A DNA stretch of 45,366 nucleotides from Spirogloea muscicola (GCA_009602725.1 WELB01000016.1:807790-853155), one strand, 5' to 3'; shown: positions 20,819 through 32,460, counted from the first letter of the stretch. The notes: a model not told the origin generated them from the letters alone. Numbers and translations: made by a program.

Positions 20819-22484
20819 ATGGCGAGCACGGCCAGCTTTGTGATCGTGGGCCGCGGCGACAGCCCCATCTACGAGTCGGAGCTCGGCAGCGCTCCCAAGG
20901 TGCGAAACCCCAAAATCCACGCCAAGCCCTATTTAAGTGATACTTCAGCCCCAAACCCTAATCATTAGACCCTAAACCTAAACCCTACACCTTTATCCCC
21001 TAAACCCTAAACCCTCCTGTCACAGAACCTACACCTGTTACAGAACCTGGATATGTCGAAGTTCCTGTTCATCATCTTCAGCCCGTTCTGAGACCATTCA
21101 CTTTACGACATTATGCTGAGCCCACCAGCGAGCTGCTGTGTCGCAGAAGAGCGAGGCTGCGCACCTGCACCAATTCATCCTGCACGCCGCGCTGGACGTC
21201 GTCCAGGATGCCGTCTGGGCCACCGGCGCACTGTACGGGACGCCCACACTGGCCTGAATGAGGAGAATGCGGCACAGAAATTGGGGTAGCGACTGTTAAT
21301 TAGAACAAAGTACTCTGCTAAGTGGTGACAGGATGCCCACAAGTCGCTGCGGTGTTGCCGTCGAGACCCAGGTTCAATTCCTCCGCCGGCTGACTGCCCG
21401 TTCCCTCACTGGGGCTGCTCGTGCTCGCGCTTGTTGGGTGCAGGTACCTCAAGGTCGTGGACAAGTTCAACGACCTCCTCGTCTCCACCTACGTGACCGC
21501 TGGTCATATCCTTCCATACCTGCTCCCGGGGCTCAAGGGTTTGGGGCTTAAGCTTAGGTTTTATGAATTAGGGATGAAGATTTATGGTCTAGGGTTAGGG
21601 GTCAGGGTTCAAAGTTAGGGTTCAGGGGGTAGGGTCCGATTGGCAGGAAGGCTGCTACTTTCGAGAGTACAATTGCAGCGCAGAGTATTAACACTGGCCC
21701 TGCTGAAGAAGCAAGGGGCAATGCACGCCCAGCCGAGATTGCAGCCCAAAGTATCACTACTGGCCCTGCTGAGCAAACAAGGGGCAGTGCCTGCTCAGCC
21801 TAAGCTGACTATCCACTGCAGATATGTACGTACAATGAGAAGCTTACTTTCATCCCAATTGCCATGAACCTGCACAAATTCACTATCTCAAAGGTCAAGC
21901 GATACCATGTGACTCTGCAATCTCCGCTGTTGAGCTCTACTGCTTCAAGGTATCACCATAGGCCATCTGATGATGTCGAGTTGGGACGACCTTGACCTTG
22001 CAAGTGGCTCCTCCACACACGCGAATGATGCTGCTGCATGACACGCGCAACGAGGACGGCATCAAGAGCTTCTTCCAGGAGGTCCATGAGCTCTACATCA
22101 AGGTTGGCAGCCCAAGTGTCAGCTCGTCCTCAGTGCTGCAGAGCCGCAGCACTTTCATCTGAGCATCACCCTGTATCTGCATCTGCCACGCCATACTAGC
22201 CTCTGCCATTTGGCCACTAGCTGTTATTACTCTTGCCCGCTACTTGAGCACACTATGCAGCCACAAGGGCCAGCTTTCCAGTTGATTCGGCACCATGGTC
22301 AAATGGCAACACAAATTGCAGGTATAGAGGACATGTTCAAGGTGCGACACTTCATTTGCAGGGTGTGCTCACACTTCCTACCTGTCTGCAGATCCTGCTC
22401 AACCCGCTCTACGTGCCCGGCACAAGGATTTCTTCGCCTTTCTTTGACACGCGCGTCCGTGCACTGGCAAAGAAGCATCTGTAG
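20819..22484 (+). CDS. TRAPPC2: Trafficking protein particle complex subunit 2 (sedlin)
   Basis: A complete gene: exons 20819-20899, 21147-21232, 21444-21505, 22017-22102 and 22392-22484, 408 nt, 135 residues, matching the family length of about 140. Motifs in order are MASTASFVIVGRGDSPIYES, HLHQFILHAALDVVQDAVW, YLKVVDKFNDLLVSTYVTAG, MMLLHDTRNEDGIKSFFQEV, HELYIKILLNPLYVPG and DTRVRALAKKHL. It is a longin-fold core subunit of the TRAPP complexes that tether vesicles and activate Ypt1/Rab1 in ER-Golgi traffic. Introns 1, 2 and 4 are GT-AG. Intron 3 joins in frame with conserved residues only as AT-AC. The start at 20819 fits the family N-terminus; an in-frame upstream ATG would only add an Ala run. 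An ambiguous base at 20758 lies in the 5' region. Confidence 0.95.
20945..21020 (+). repeat. Degenerate CCCTAAA repeats in TRAPPC2 intron 1
   Basis: AACCCTAATC, CCTAAACCTAAACCCTA and CCCCTAAACCCTAAACCCTC units start about 45 bases downstream of exon 1. Confidence 0.7.
21540..21635 (+). repeat. Degenerate TTAGGG-like tract in the U12 intron
   Basis: GGGTTTGGGGCTTAAGCTTAGG, GGTCTAGGGTTAGGGGTCAG and GTTAGGGTTCAGGGGGTAGG-like units, oriented opposite to those of intron 1. Confidence 0.6.
21673..21804 (+). repeat. 66-bp tandem duplication in the U12 intron
   Basis: Two adjacent 66-base units (21673-21738, 21739-21804) share TTGCAGC, AGTAT, ACTGGCCCTGCTGA and CAAGGGGCA. Confidence 0.8.
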
Positions 22485-22931
22485 TGACCTCTGGCTGTAT
22501 CAAGCAATACACCATCGTTGCAGCTGAATGCTGCTTACGGCTGGGGTATCAACACCCCGGAAGCTGGCGAGCTTGGCTCTGCAGGAAGGGACTTGCAAGG
22601 GTGTACAGGGCTTTGATGTCTGCAGGCAGAGCAAAGTTCGCAAGACTAGCTACTTTTGATACCGTGGTGATTCCACTGGCTGGTGGCCAGATTGTCAAGG
22701 CACAGAAAAGAGCCTTTGATCTCAAACTCTGTTTGATGCTGACGAGTTCTGGCTTTCGGCGGTCGCATTCGGTCTTCAATTTGACTGTGATGATGGATAT
22801 GAACCTTCTTGTCCACCTGTTTCGCTTGTGTATTTCACCAATATCATTCGTTGTCTCAGGCAGGAATTATTGTCCCTCTCTCGCGTCAATGTGTTGCTCA
22901 TTTGGGTAGTCATACCTCTGGACACGCCTGA

Positions 22932-23080
22932 GCATACCAAGCCAAAGTGCTGCGAGCTGACAGACTCAAAGACACTTGTTATAGCCACACGCAAGCACTG
23001 AAGGAACAATACCTCGACTCACACTTCCACGACCAGGCTCGATACGGTGCTGGTCTCAAAGCCCAAGACATTGGCTTCAG
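22932..23080 (+). CDS. Possible exon of an unidentified gene
   Basis: The + frame reads AYQAKVLRADRLKDTCYSHT and continues QALKEQYLDSHFHDQARYGA and GLKAQDIGFR, right up to a good donor (CAG-GTGAGT at 23080). The composition is protein-like, amphipathic and unlike the surrounding non-coding DNA. A TGAG acceptor could precede it at about 22931. I cannot find partner exons or name the family. It may be an orphan exon. Confidence 0.35.
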
Positions 23081-23594
23081 GTGAGTTGGTGCCAGCCGTC
23101 AGGCAGCTCATTGAATGACGAGCAAGGCCCAGAGGTCTGAAATGCACCTGCCGCGGTCAGCCACACGGCCAGCAATGGCAAGGACTCCTCTCGATAGAGC
23201 ATCCAGAGTCCTATTGCAAGCAACTGCGATGACAGCTGCCATGATGCATTTGTACATCAAACCTCAGGACCATTTCTGGACAGAGACCCAGTCAGGATCT
23301 GCTGTAAGGGGGCACTGGACGCAATGCCCTTCAGCAGTGCATCGTCGTGATCGATACGCTGCTTTGCCTGCACAGAACGCCACTATGCCCAGTCAGCAAT
23401 GGAATGAATGGATCGGGGCAACAGTGCGACAGAAAAGAGCTGATGAAAGATAATCGTCTTCTGTAGAAGTGCTTGTTATTCATACAGAATGACGTGCAAA
23501 ATGACTTGCACAGCCATGACCGTGTCAGCTACAGTTGAAGTATGCTTGTTAGTAACATCATTCATAGTCCTTCTCCCCTTTAGCAAGAAACTAA

Positions 23595-26500
23595 TTAGGG
23601 GGAGCGTACAGCCATGAGCCGCCCTTCCAACACACGCTCCACCTCCCGTGCACTGGCCACCTCGTGCTCCAGGCGCTCTACCTGATAATGGTGAGAATCC
23701 CCATCAACATGCCTCACATGCTTTGTACGATGCAGAGCAAGCTCCGACATAGATTGTCATGTGATCAGGATGGACATGAGAGCTTCCCTTGCATAGTGGG
23801 CAAGGAAGCAGCTACAAATCTAGAAGTTCTGATCCACCAACTCTGCAAAAACTTCCTCAAGCCTGACCTGGCTGAGGCCCGGGCTGAAGGTCATGTACTC
23901 ATCCTCCCGTGCAATCACATCGAGCAATTGTCTTCCTTTCTCCTGCTCATACTGCTCCTCGATAGCTGTGTTTACTGTGTCAATTCATTGTTATGCATGA
24001 TCAGTACAACATGCGTAAACGTGTAATGCAATCCAACAACGTCCTGGGCGGAGAATGACAGAGGAGCTGATAAGCAAGAAGTGCATATGAAGGTCCTGTC
24101 GCTGCTGAGAGCCCGCTGAAAATTGATCTTCAACCACCGCAAGCCGCAGAATATATATCGTTTAGCTAGCACTCCACTGTGCTCCAAAGTGACCTAAGAC
24201 CTGAACCCTACACCCTAATCCTCACCCCATAATCCTGAACCCGGAAACCCTACATCCTAAATCCCTAGTCCCTAACCGCAAACCCGTAGATCCTAAAAGT
24301 CGAAAAAACTAGCTCTATGCAGCCTCCAGAGCGCATGAGCACCTGACTGGACTAGATCCCAGTGAGATGCAGCTAGTCTGAAGGTAGCAGCTTTCACCTG
24401 CCATTGCATGCTCCGCCGTCGTGGCAGCATCTAGGACCTTATGTAGGTCGGCGCCGTCGGCGTCTTTGATGGTGGACATGGCCATGAGGCCAATGCTCGC
24501 AATGCGGTCCCGAAGGCCATCCGCAACGGCCATGTCGGCAGCCATCTGGAATGCCCGCGCCGCTGCTCGGGCCGCGGCAGCAGGCAATGCGAAACCTGCA
24601 ACCAGGCCCCCAGATTCGCTTTTGGTACGCTTGCTCCTGCCGTCATCTTGCAGGTTTTGCAACTCCTGCAGCCAACACCATACCAGACCGTCAGAAACAA
24701 GTCGAGAAGACCTTGAAAGGCCAAGCAAGGGACATGGGGGGCAATACACTGCAGACCAGGTCGGCCTTAGGACCCTCAAACTCCGTGCACCTCTGGCTTG
24801 AACACTAGACCTTGACTCATGAACTCAGCCTTGAAGTCAGACCAAAACCATGCAGCTCTACTGCAGGTAACTGCAACCTTGCAGACAGGACCACTTGCCA
24901 GTGCATCAGCATCCATCTCTCCTGCAGGCAACCGCAAGAACCCATTTCCACAAGACCCAGTTGCTTCTATAGCAGCAAAGCGTTGTGAGAAGCCTTCTAT
25001 AAGCTTAGTAAAGAGGAGACTAAGTCAAATCAAGGGTGAGTGTCATACGTGCTCCAGGTGCTGCTTGAGCAGCGTGCCGAGGCTGAGCCCATCTCGTACG
25101 CCCTGCTCCAGGAGGAGGCCGTTCGCAGCACCCTCCTGGTTCGCCTGCTTGCTCTGCGCCGAGTTGCCTTTGTCGGTGGTCTCACCAGTCCCTCCCGGAC
25201 TCTGTTCCCCGACATGGGTCTCGCCCCTAAGACCAATCACATCTGCAGGATCCGCCAAGACCTGTGCAACATCCCTTAGTGAAGCACCGGCAATGTGCGG
25301 CACTTCATTGATGGCAGGCAACTCCTTGCCCAGGCTTGACGCCTTCACGTACTTGCCACCAGCCGTCCTGCAACCGTCCTCGTCCTGCCTTGCCTTGCTC
25401 TTCGAGCCGGGCCCTGGCGAAGTCCGGGCGCTCTGCTGGTCGCTCAATGGCAGCTCAGTGGCGTCGTCACCGGCCTTGGCCCTCTGCGAGGCCTCTGCAC
25501 TGGCAGCCCTCTCAGCCATTGCGCCCTCGTCGTCCTTGCCATACTTGCCATGACTCGCGCCGAACGTGATCAGTGCCTCCTTCCACGGACTCTGCGCTCC
25601 CCTCTTCCCAGTTGCGAGCCCATTGGCAGACCTTGGAGCATGGCCCTCTTCTCCATCCTCCTGATCTTTCAGTGATGCCTGTCCATGCCGCTCGGGCGTG
25701 CCATGGGCGTTGCTAGGCGCCTGTAAGTCGCTAATAGCTGTCATCCCCAGCCGCTCAACGTCCTCGTCGTGGACGTGATAGTCTGCACTGTGCTTCCTGT
25801 CCTTCTTGCGCGGCAATCTCTGCAGACAGAGTAAAGACGCACTTCCGGTTACCAGCTGCAGACACTTTAAACAAACAGTGGCTAGGCTGCTCAAGATGTA
25901 GCAAACAAAAAGAAACGGATGGACGGGAAATTTCTGAAAAGCGCGCACCTTGCGGTCAGTCAGCTGGCTGTGCGGGTCAGCAACGCCTGGCTGCTGCAGA
26001 ACGAGCTTCCTCTGCTCCTTGGCAGGATTGCTGGGTCCCGCCTCCACACAGGCAGTCGCGTCGATGGCGCTGCCTGCACGGCCAGCTGTCAGAGGCAGCA
26101 CCGCAGCACCCTGCAGAGCATGCAGTGGACCAGCGGCTGCGTGACTGACACCGGCAGCATCCCCCTCGCTCGCTCCTCCGTGGCTCTCTCCTGGAGGAGC
26201 AGCTCGCTCGCTCCCTCCTCTGCTGTCCTCGCCCGTTACCAGCGCCCTCTTTCCCTCCTGCGACACCGCTGCGCCCAGGCGGCCCGACATTGTAATGCCC
26301 TTTGGCGCAGACACCCTGCCGTTGTTGCTGGACGGGCTCTGCCGCACCCTTCCGGCCACCGGCAACCTCGGAGGCTGAGATCCACAGCCAGGCTGGTAGC
26401 CATGGCCGCCCTGTTGGGCCGTCGCTAACGCCGCTGCCGCCGCTGCCGCCGCCTTCTTCGCGGCCCTCGCCAGGCCGGGGTGCTTGGTGCTCCTCGCCGC

Positions 26501-29288
26501 AGACTGGAGCTCCATGGAGAGCCCTGACACGCTGCCGCCGGCTGGCGGCTGCCCGGGAGTAGAGGCTGGCCTGCCTTCAATGCTGTATCCTGACGGGTGG
26601 TGCGACTTGTACTGGGGGGTACCCTGCGGCTGCGCAAGCCGGCTCATGGTCGCGGTCGTGACCTGATCACTGCTGTGAGTGCTGGGTGGTGCGACCGGCT
26701 GAGACAGCATTGGGGTTTTCTGCATGGCAAGCCCTTGCAAGCTCATCAACAGGCCCCTCGCTCCAGCCTCAGGGGGGCTGGCTGCCACGCCGAAAACGGC
26801 GGAGGGAAGGAGGAGAGGCAACGGTTGCGCTGCGCGCGCGGCCTGCGCCTGGCTCGGCATGCCGAAACCCGGCGGCGGGTGCAAGTGTGGCGTCTGAATG
26901 CCATCGCCGCTGCCTGGCGCGCCTGCTGCCGTATGATTTCTGCTGCCATTGCCGTTGACGTCGGCGCCTGCAAAGCCAGGACCGCCATGACTCCAAGCCA
27001 ACGTGTGCCTCGGCAGCACGGGCTGCGCCTGAGGCTGGCTCTCGTTCCTGCATGCCAGAAGCCCTTCAGGCAACTGCCCCTGGCCGACCGCCATGATTGC
27101 GGGGTCGTCGAAGAAGCCGGCCTCGAAGCCGACGTCCGCGGGTGACGGGGCATTTGCTGCAGCCGCCACCGCTGGAAGAGCTTTGACGGGCTGCTGCATC
27201 GCGGCCTGCCAGTAGTGGACCCTCTGCAAATCTGACAGCAGGACAGGGATTGGAGAATTAGCGGGGCCAGCATAAGCTCCTCAAGCTGCTGCAGCCGTAG
27301 CAGCATCGCCACCGTGGCAGGGTGGAAATCAAGCAGGAGAGTAGGACTGCTTAATGCGGTTGTCAAGCTCCATTGGCTGAAGATATGAGGTTCACTTGTA
27401 CTGTATAGCTACAGTGCAACTGAAGTGCAACCAGAGTGCAACTGAATCAAGTATGAATGTCATTGCGCATATCATTTGAAGCATCTGCCAAATGCAAAAT
27501 CAGGACCAGAACCCCAACATGTGCTTGTCAAAATACCAGGAGCGTTGGTGAACGCCGGCAAAGTCGTGCCACCGGGTGTAGCATTCCCAGCTGGCAGTGT
27601 AGTCCCTTTCGACGCAGCAGGGGAGCCTGTGCCCCATCAGCAGTCCGCCCCATTAGCTGATAGCAGCAGTGGCACGACTCACAAGACCAGCTATATCAGC
27701 CAGAGCTGCAAATGATCATTGCCTCGAGTGCCACCCGACAGAATATCTAGGCCACAGTCCTTAAGGACTACCACTACTCTAGAGCTGTCAGCGATTACAA
27801 AATCTGCAGTGAATAACGAGGACGGCATGCAGCACAAGAGTGGCGCGAGAATGCCAGGACGTTGCTACTGAAAGGCTCACCCATGAGGCGGTCGTTGTCA
27901 CCCGCCGGCGTCCCTCCGCCGGACCACTGCCCAGAGCCCGTGCCGCCGGGGGCCGAGAGGAGCGCCTGGAGATCAGCTTCAGCAACCGCCACCGCAGTTG
28001 CCGCACCCTGGTTGCGCCTTAGCGAGCTCTCTTGCGGTTGCAAGGGAGACCGATCCCACTCTTTCTCGGCCTCGACTAGCCGGGCAAAGGCAAAGCGCGA
28101 CTGGCGGCCCGCGGCCGCCGGCCCTGCCACGGCAGGAGGTGGCGGAAGCCCCGCGACGGCCTCACCGACATTGCCGCCGCGCCACAGCGCACGGAGGAAC
28201 TCGGTCGGTGTGCCGCCAGGAGCCCCATCAACTTCCCACAAGTCAAAGCTGAGTGCCGCTGCAGGCGCCGCTGTCGGCAGCGGCGACATCGGCGCCCCAT
28301 GGTCATCACCACCGCTACCACTGCCACTGCGACTGCTGCCGCCGCTCTGCCGGAGGAAGGACGCCGAGACGCCGGCCTCAGCAACGTCATCGTCCAGCGA
28401 GCCGAGAAGGTTGGACGCAATCCCTCGCACTAGCTCGTTGCTCTCGAACGCAGCCGCAGCCTCGGGGTCTCCGTCACCGCCGCCGCAGCCGCCACTGCCA
28501 CTACCACCGCCACTGTCACTGGCGGGTGACATCGGCCCGCCTGCAGCAAAGTGCTCGAGAGCATCCTCATAGACACTGGTCGCTCGAGTGATGCTGCCGC
28601 CTTTGACAGACAGCGACCGCTGCGCCATCGCCCCCAGCCAAGCCGGCGGCACGTCCTCGTCGCCCGACTCTGCGTCGAGGTAGATGCTGGCCGTACGCAG
28701 CATGCCACCGCAGTAGCTGCCACCGCCACTGCGCTCCTGGCCGTTGAAAGGCGAGCTGCCCGCTTCATCACCGTCGAGGCTGCCCCCGAGCTGGAAGTCG
28801 GCGGTGGGGCCCAGGCTGGGGCTGTACCACTCGCCGGTGCTCCCGCTGCCGACGGTTGTCATCGGGCTCAGCGGCGGCGTGGTGGTGGCGGCACCGTTGC
28901 TGCTGGTACGCGACGGCCGCCTGCCGCCGGTCGGCACCGGGCTGCTCGCACCGCCACTGCCGCCAGGCGGCGGCGGGCTGGCTGGCCACCGCAGAAGCGG
29001 CTCGGGTGCCGCTGGCACACTGGGATCGCTTCTTCTGCCGCTCAGGACCGCAGAAGCTGTAATGGCCGCCAGTGGCGCAGTCGCCGGCCCGGTGCCGGCC
29101 ACGGCGGCTGCGAAGGTGGCCACCCTCGGCGTGGCCAGGGTCGCCGGCGCCGCCTCATTGCCAACGGCCCGAGGTTCTGGCACTGCTGACGGCAACTCGC
29201 CGCCTGTGCCACTCGCCGTCGACAGTGGCATCCCTGGCGGCAGGCCGTGAGCCACCACAATCTGCCGCGGCCTCGGCGTCCGCTTGTT

Positions 29289-29321
<33 letters not shown>
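23595..29321 (-). CDS. Large low-complexity protein with C-terminal coiled coil, unrecognised
   Basis: Minus-strand exons with consistent splice sites are 27881-29321 (open into the gap), 25949-27223, 25049-25819, 24398-24665, 23868-23965 and 23595-23681 (TAA). A linking exon around 27270-27350 (DFHPATVAMLLRLQQLEELM) is probable but not phase-checked. The visible protein is about 1,300 residues. It has an N-terminal Gly run, long Ser/Pro/Gly/Ala-rich disorder with acidic patches (YLDAESGDEDVPPAWLGAMA, SRFAFARLVEAEKEWDR), a charged middle (RLPRKKDRKHSADYHVHDED) and a helical C-terminus. That C-terminus (NLQDDGRSKRTKSE, then IEEQYEQEKGRQLLDVIARE and VERLEHEVASAREVERVLEG) looks like coiled coil. 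No catalytic domain is visible and I do not recognise the family. A scaffold or regulatory role is only a guess. The intron 25820-25948 is open in frame, so unspliced reading through it is possible. Confidence 0.6.
24195..24302. repeat. Degenerate CCCTAAT/CCCTAAA tract in an intron
   Basis: Units such as GAACCCTACACCCTAATCC, AAACCCTACATCCTAAATCC and CTAGTCCCTAACCGCAAACC fill part of the intron between 23965 and 24398. Confidence 0.65.
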
Positions 29322-29378
29322 NNNNNNNNNNNNNNNNNNNNNNNNNNNNNNNNNNNNNNNNNNNNNNNNNNNNNNNNN
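29322..29378. other. Assembly gap (57 N)
   Basis: Unknown sequence directly after a GCC repeat (29289-29321). It truncates the N-terminus of the minus-strand gene. Confidence 0.99.
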
Positions 29379-29503
<125 letters not shown>

Positions 29504-29504
29504 N

Positions 29505-31418
29505 TCTCAGTGCAGCAATGAGATTTCAATTTATCCTTGGAAGACATTGAGATCTGCTTCGTGAATCTGCCCTGCCTACCTAGGATACAAGGCAACACCT
29601 GGCTGACGCTGCATATGCTCTGCCAACACAGCCGCATGCCTGGCCCGGCCCTTCTCAAGGCTCCAGTGAATGCCCACATTCAAACTTATTCCAGCTTGTG
29701 CACAACAAATGCTCAGCACAAGAGCGATGGACAGATCTGAGCAGATTGGGGATTTGCTCCACTAGCTGGCCCTGTTCATAGCGACGTACGGCGGCACACT
29801 GATCTTTCTTGAGGAGCGCTTCTCTTGCTCTGCATCCTTCTTGTTTGGACATGCCGAATCTGCCGAAGCCCCTGCATATTTCGGAATGTCAAAAATGGCA
29901 ACTCTTAATTGTCGCACCTCTTGGCTGCGTTTGACACTCTCCACTTTCCTAATCTCCACTCCATGTCTCGCAGCTGGGCGTTTGCCCTCTCCATACACCC
30001 AGCTGAACGCCCCCATTTTAGCGGTGCAGATTCAGATTTGCTGATGGCGGCAGATACAAGACTAGCACAGGCTCTGCCTGGCAGCAAATAGAGGTCAGTA
30101 TTGCACAGTCTCCGTCCGCACCCAAGATTAGTTGGCAGCCATATCTAGGGCGCACAGGAGCAGCAGTGCAGGTTCGCCTCAGGTTCAGGATCAGCCCAGA
30201 GTGTTGAGTACCCCTTCTCACTGGGAGCGCTCCCACGGCCCACTAGGCTGAGTCAGGTGGTCACACAGGCCATCTGCTGGTTTACCATACTAGTACGCTG
30301 ACCGGATGGTTTCCCAGCGCAACTCGCTGCTTCATCATATTGCCACATCCAACACTCCTGTGGTTCAACATTTAGGGTGCTCAGAATGCAGGGCTACCAG
30401 GGGCGTAGTGGCTGTAGATGGCCAGCGTGCCTGGATATTGTGAAGCAGGGAAGCAGTATCTACTCACTAGACGGGAGCTCCTCGATGTGGGCCATGGCTG
30501 CGGATGACATGTTCGATGAGGACTGCGCTGGCAGAAGAGCTTGACAGCATAGTAAGCAGGACCAAACGACAACACGAGCTCAGTAGCTGTGATCTGAGCA
30601 GCCTGAATGAAGACAAAGTCGGAAGCGAAAAGCACACTGGCATTTGGTGCTGGCGAAGTGGCGCCAACAGAAGGCTCCAGCAGCTGCGCAAAGTTAATTC
30701 ACTGATTTTTTAGGCATTGATTGGCTCTGGCAATCATGAAACAGGTGGGTACACTACAATATTGATTTGCAATTTTTTCGATGAATGGTTGTAATTGTGT
30801 CAATCTTGAACATGTGAAGCAAAACTCCTCCAGCAAGAAGAAGGAAGGGGCAATGACGAGGGCAGTGGCTAGGACAACCAGCTCACAATGTACCTCTCCA
30901 CATGTTGTGGCATGATAGTGCCAGCAGAGGAGCTCTTTGACGTTGTACGTGAATGATCTGACTGCAAATTAAAGGTCAATGTCTGTGCAGGTGACATGAT
31001 TGTGGTTGTTTGGCGTGAGGATGTAGTCGTGCTGCCACCTGTCAGCCGGCGGATTGTAAGGACTTTCTTCCGCCAGCAAGGTGGTGGAACGCCATTTGCT
31101 ATTGTGTCGCCATTCTTTCTTCCATTCCCATCTCTTCACCTCACAAAAATGTAAATTGAAGGACCAGCAACAAGACACAACTAAAGTCGGGCAGTGGACG
31201 TCATATCGATAAGGAACCACAACCTCTGGCAATTGGGCGGAGCCCTTACCCTCTTTCCGCAGACCTCTTGCACGTCTCACTGGCAAGGCGGCCCAGTAGG
31301 AGCCGCTCTTTCATACAGCAACTGCATTCTTTATTGTTAGCCAATTTCATTCATTTGTGTGATCGCTCCTATGTAGCCCTTCTTCGCCAAGGGCTTCGCT
31401 TCGTGTAGCCCCGACCTT
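29505..31418. other. Long stretch without a convincing gene
   Basis: Composition is more balanced in AT/GC than in the genes. The minus-strand frame 30969-31286 contains a protein-like stretch (CEVKRWEWKKEWRHNSKWRS, then DRWQHDYILTPNNHNHVTCT), and 30381-30635 contains FASDFVFIQAAQITATELVL. Neither has recognisable homology or partner exons, so I leave them uncalled. Confidence 0.4.
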
Positions 31419-31725
31419 TCAGATCCTTTTGGATGCTTCCAACTCAGATGGGCATGCCGGCAGCCTACTTGTCATTTTTGCGACGTCCAGTCTCAGCTTG
31501 TCTGCAGCGAGCTCAGGCTCATGCGTTGCATCAGAAAGTTTGTCGAGCCTTAGCTGGTAGCACAAGAGCTTGTCGATTGCCGTCCGGTATTCGGGTATCA
31601 CTTAGCGACCTCTATGTGCTGACTCGTGGTTACTGAGCGGGTCAGCTTAGCAGCATGTGATGTACATTTGTCAATGTGCTTTGCCTTTGTACTCGGCCAC
31701 ACAGGCCCTCCATCTCTTAATACAC
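31419..31725 (-). mobile_element. Second copy of the dyad retroelement-like repeat
   Basis: On the minus strand GACCCGCTCAGTAACCACGA leads into PEYRTAIDKLLCYQLRLDKL, then SDATHEPELAADKLRLDVAK. The copy in the PHYLLO intron has PEYQTARSKPFCHQLEL at the same place. Beyond the dyad both share the GTACTCGGCCAC...GGCC flank. It is probably decayed coding sequence of a transposable element. Confidence 0.5.
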
Positions 31726-32460
31726 ACTCCAATCTTTTGCCTGAGCGGTGTACGGCTCGGTTTGGCCTCACTCACATTTCATGCGCACCACGCGCCTTCT
31801 TTCTCTCTGGCTCTGGCTATTCATCAGCGTGCTGGGCGCGCTCTAAGTCAGGCCTTCCAGGAGCCCAGCTTCTCTGACCTGTGGCTGCTTAGAAGGGGTT
31901 AGTAAGTGCTTTGTAGCTGCTTTGTTTCTCTTCTTGTGCTTGTTTTTCCTTAGCGCTTCCCCTGGCCCCCTTCTCGTACTTTGTTCATCGTTTTTGGGCT
32001 GGCTTTTCCAGCTATCCTCAATGGGCCTCTCTGAGTCAGGCCACCGGCTTGCGTGTCGGCGCTCCGGCTCCCCAGGTTAGCTTGTCGGATTTGCATATGC
32101 TAACGTCTCCGTGACCTTGGCCACCTTAGCATGGGGCTTCGTTTCATGTAGCTCCATATCTGCGCTAGTCTCTGCCTGAACAATGTATTGGCTTGACTTG
32201 GCCACCCTTTCGTTTCATGCGCACCGCGCGTCTTTAAGAAGAAGTGCTCGCCCACAGAGGATAGGGGCTGAGAAAGGCCAGCCTTCTCTGTCGTTTATGC
32301 ACCCAGCTGGCGTCTACGGCCAGCTGTGTGCGCACTCGTGGGTACTGATGTCACATTGTTACCTTAGACACCTTACCAATGGGTTGCGTTTCATGTAGCC
32401 TAATGTATTGGCTTGCATCGGCCTCCCTTTCGTTTCATGCGCACCGTGCGCCTTCTCCCT
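31726..32460 (+). repeat. Block of CATGCGCACCGCGCG-type repeats
   Basis: The motif TTTCATGCGCACCRYGCGYC recurs at about 31780, 32215 and 32437. It is preceded by CAATGTATTGGCTTG or similar and by TTCGTTTCATGTAGC. Further copies are at 20402 (+) and about 36785 (-). A GGGCTGGCTTTTCCAGC hairpin unit at 31995 is interspersed. No gene is recognised. Confidence 0.6.

Larger units (their letters stand above)
21506..22016 (+). other. U12-type AT-AC intron of TRAPPC2
   Basis: The intron starts ATATCCTTCC, which is the consensus U12 donor (/ATATCCTT), and ends CCTCCAC. Splicing C (21505) to AC ACG CGA recreates TAGH-TRMMLLHD, the conserved family sequence, in phase 1. A branch-site-like ACCTTGAC (21989-21996) lies 21 bases before the acceptor. 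The best GT-AG alternative (donor 21503, acceptor after 22004) would insert VAPP and destroy the conserved Gly-His. Confidence 0.85.

Noticed and set aside
21340-21400. tRNA gene suggested by a perfect B-box-like GGTTCAATTCC
   Set aside because: The flanking arms do not form a T stem or acceptor stem and no proper A box sits at the right distance.
25043-27229. A single uninterrupted 728-residue exon
   Set aside because: A good donor at 25949 and acceptor at 25819 define an in-frame intron encoding an unlikely hydrophobic stretch; I treat it as two exons.
31535-31600. tRNA-derived SINE head (TTAGCTGGTAGC resembles an A box)
   Set aside because: No convincing B box or cloverleaf; the same bases are better explained as the conserved coding frame on the minus strand shared with the PHYLLO intron copy.
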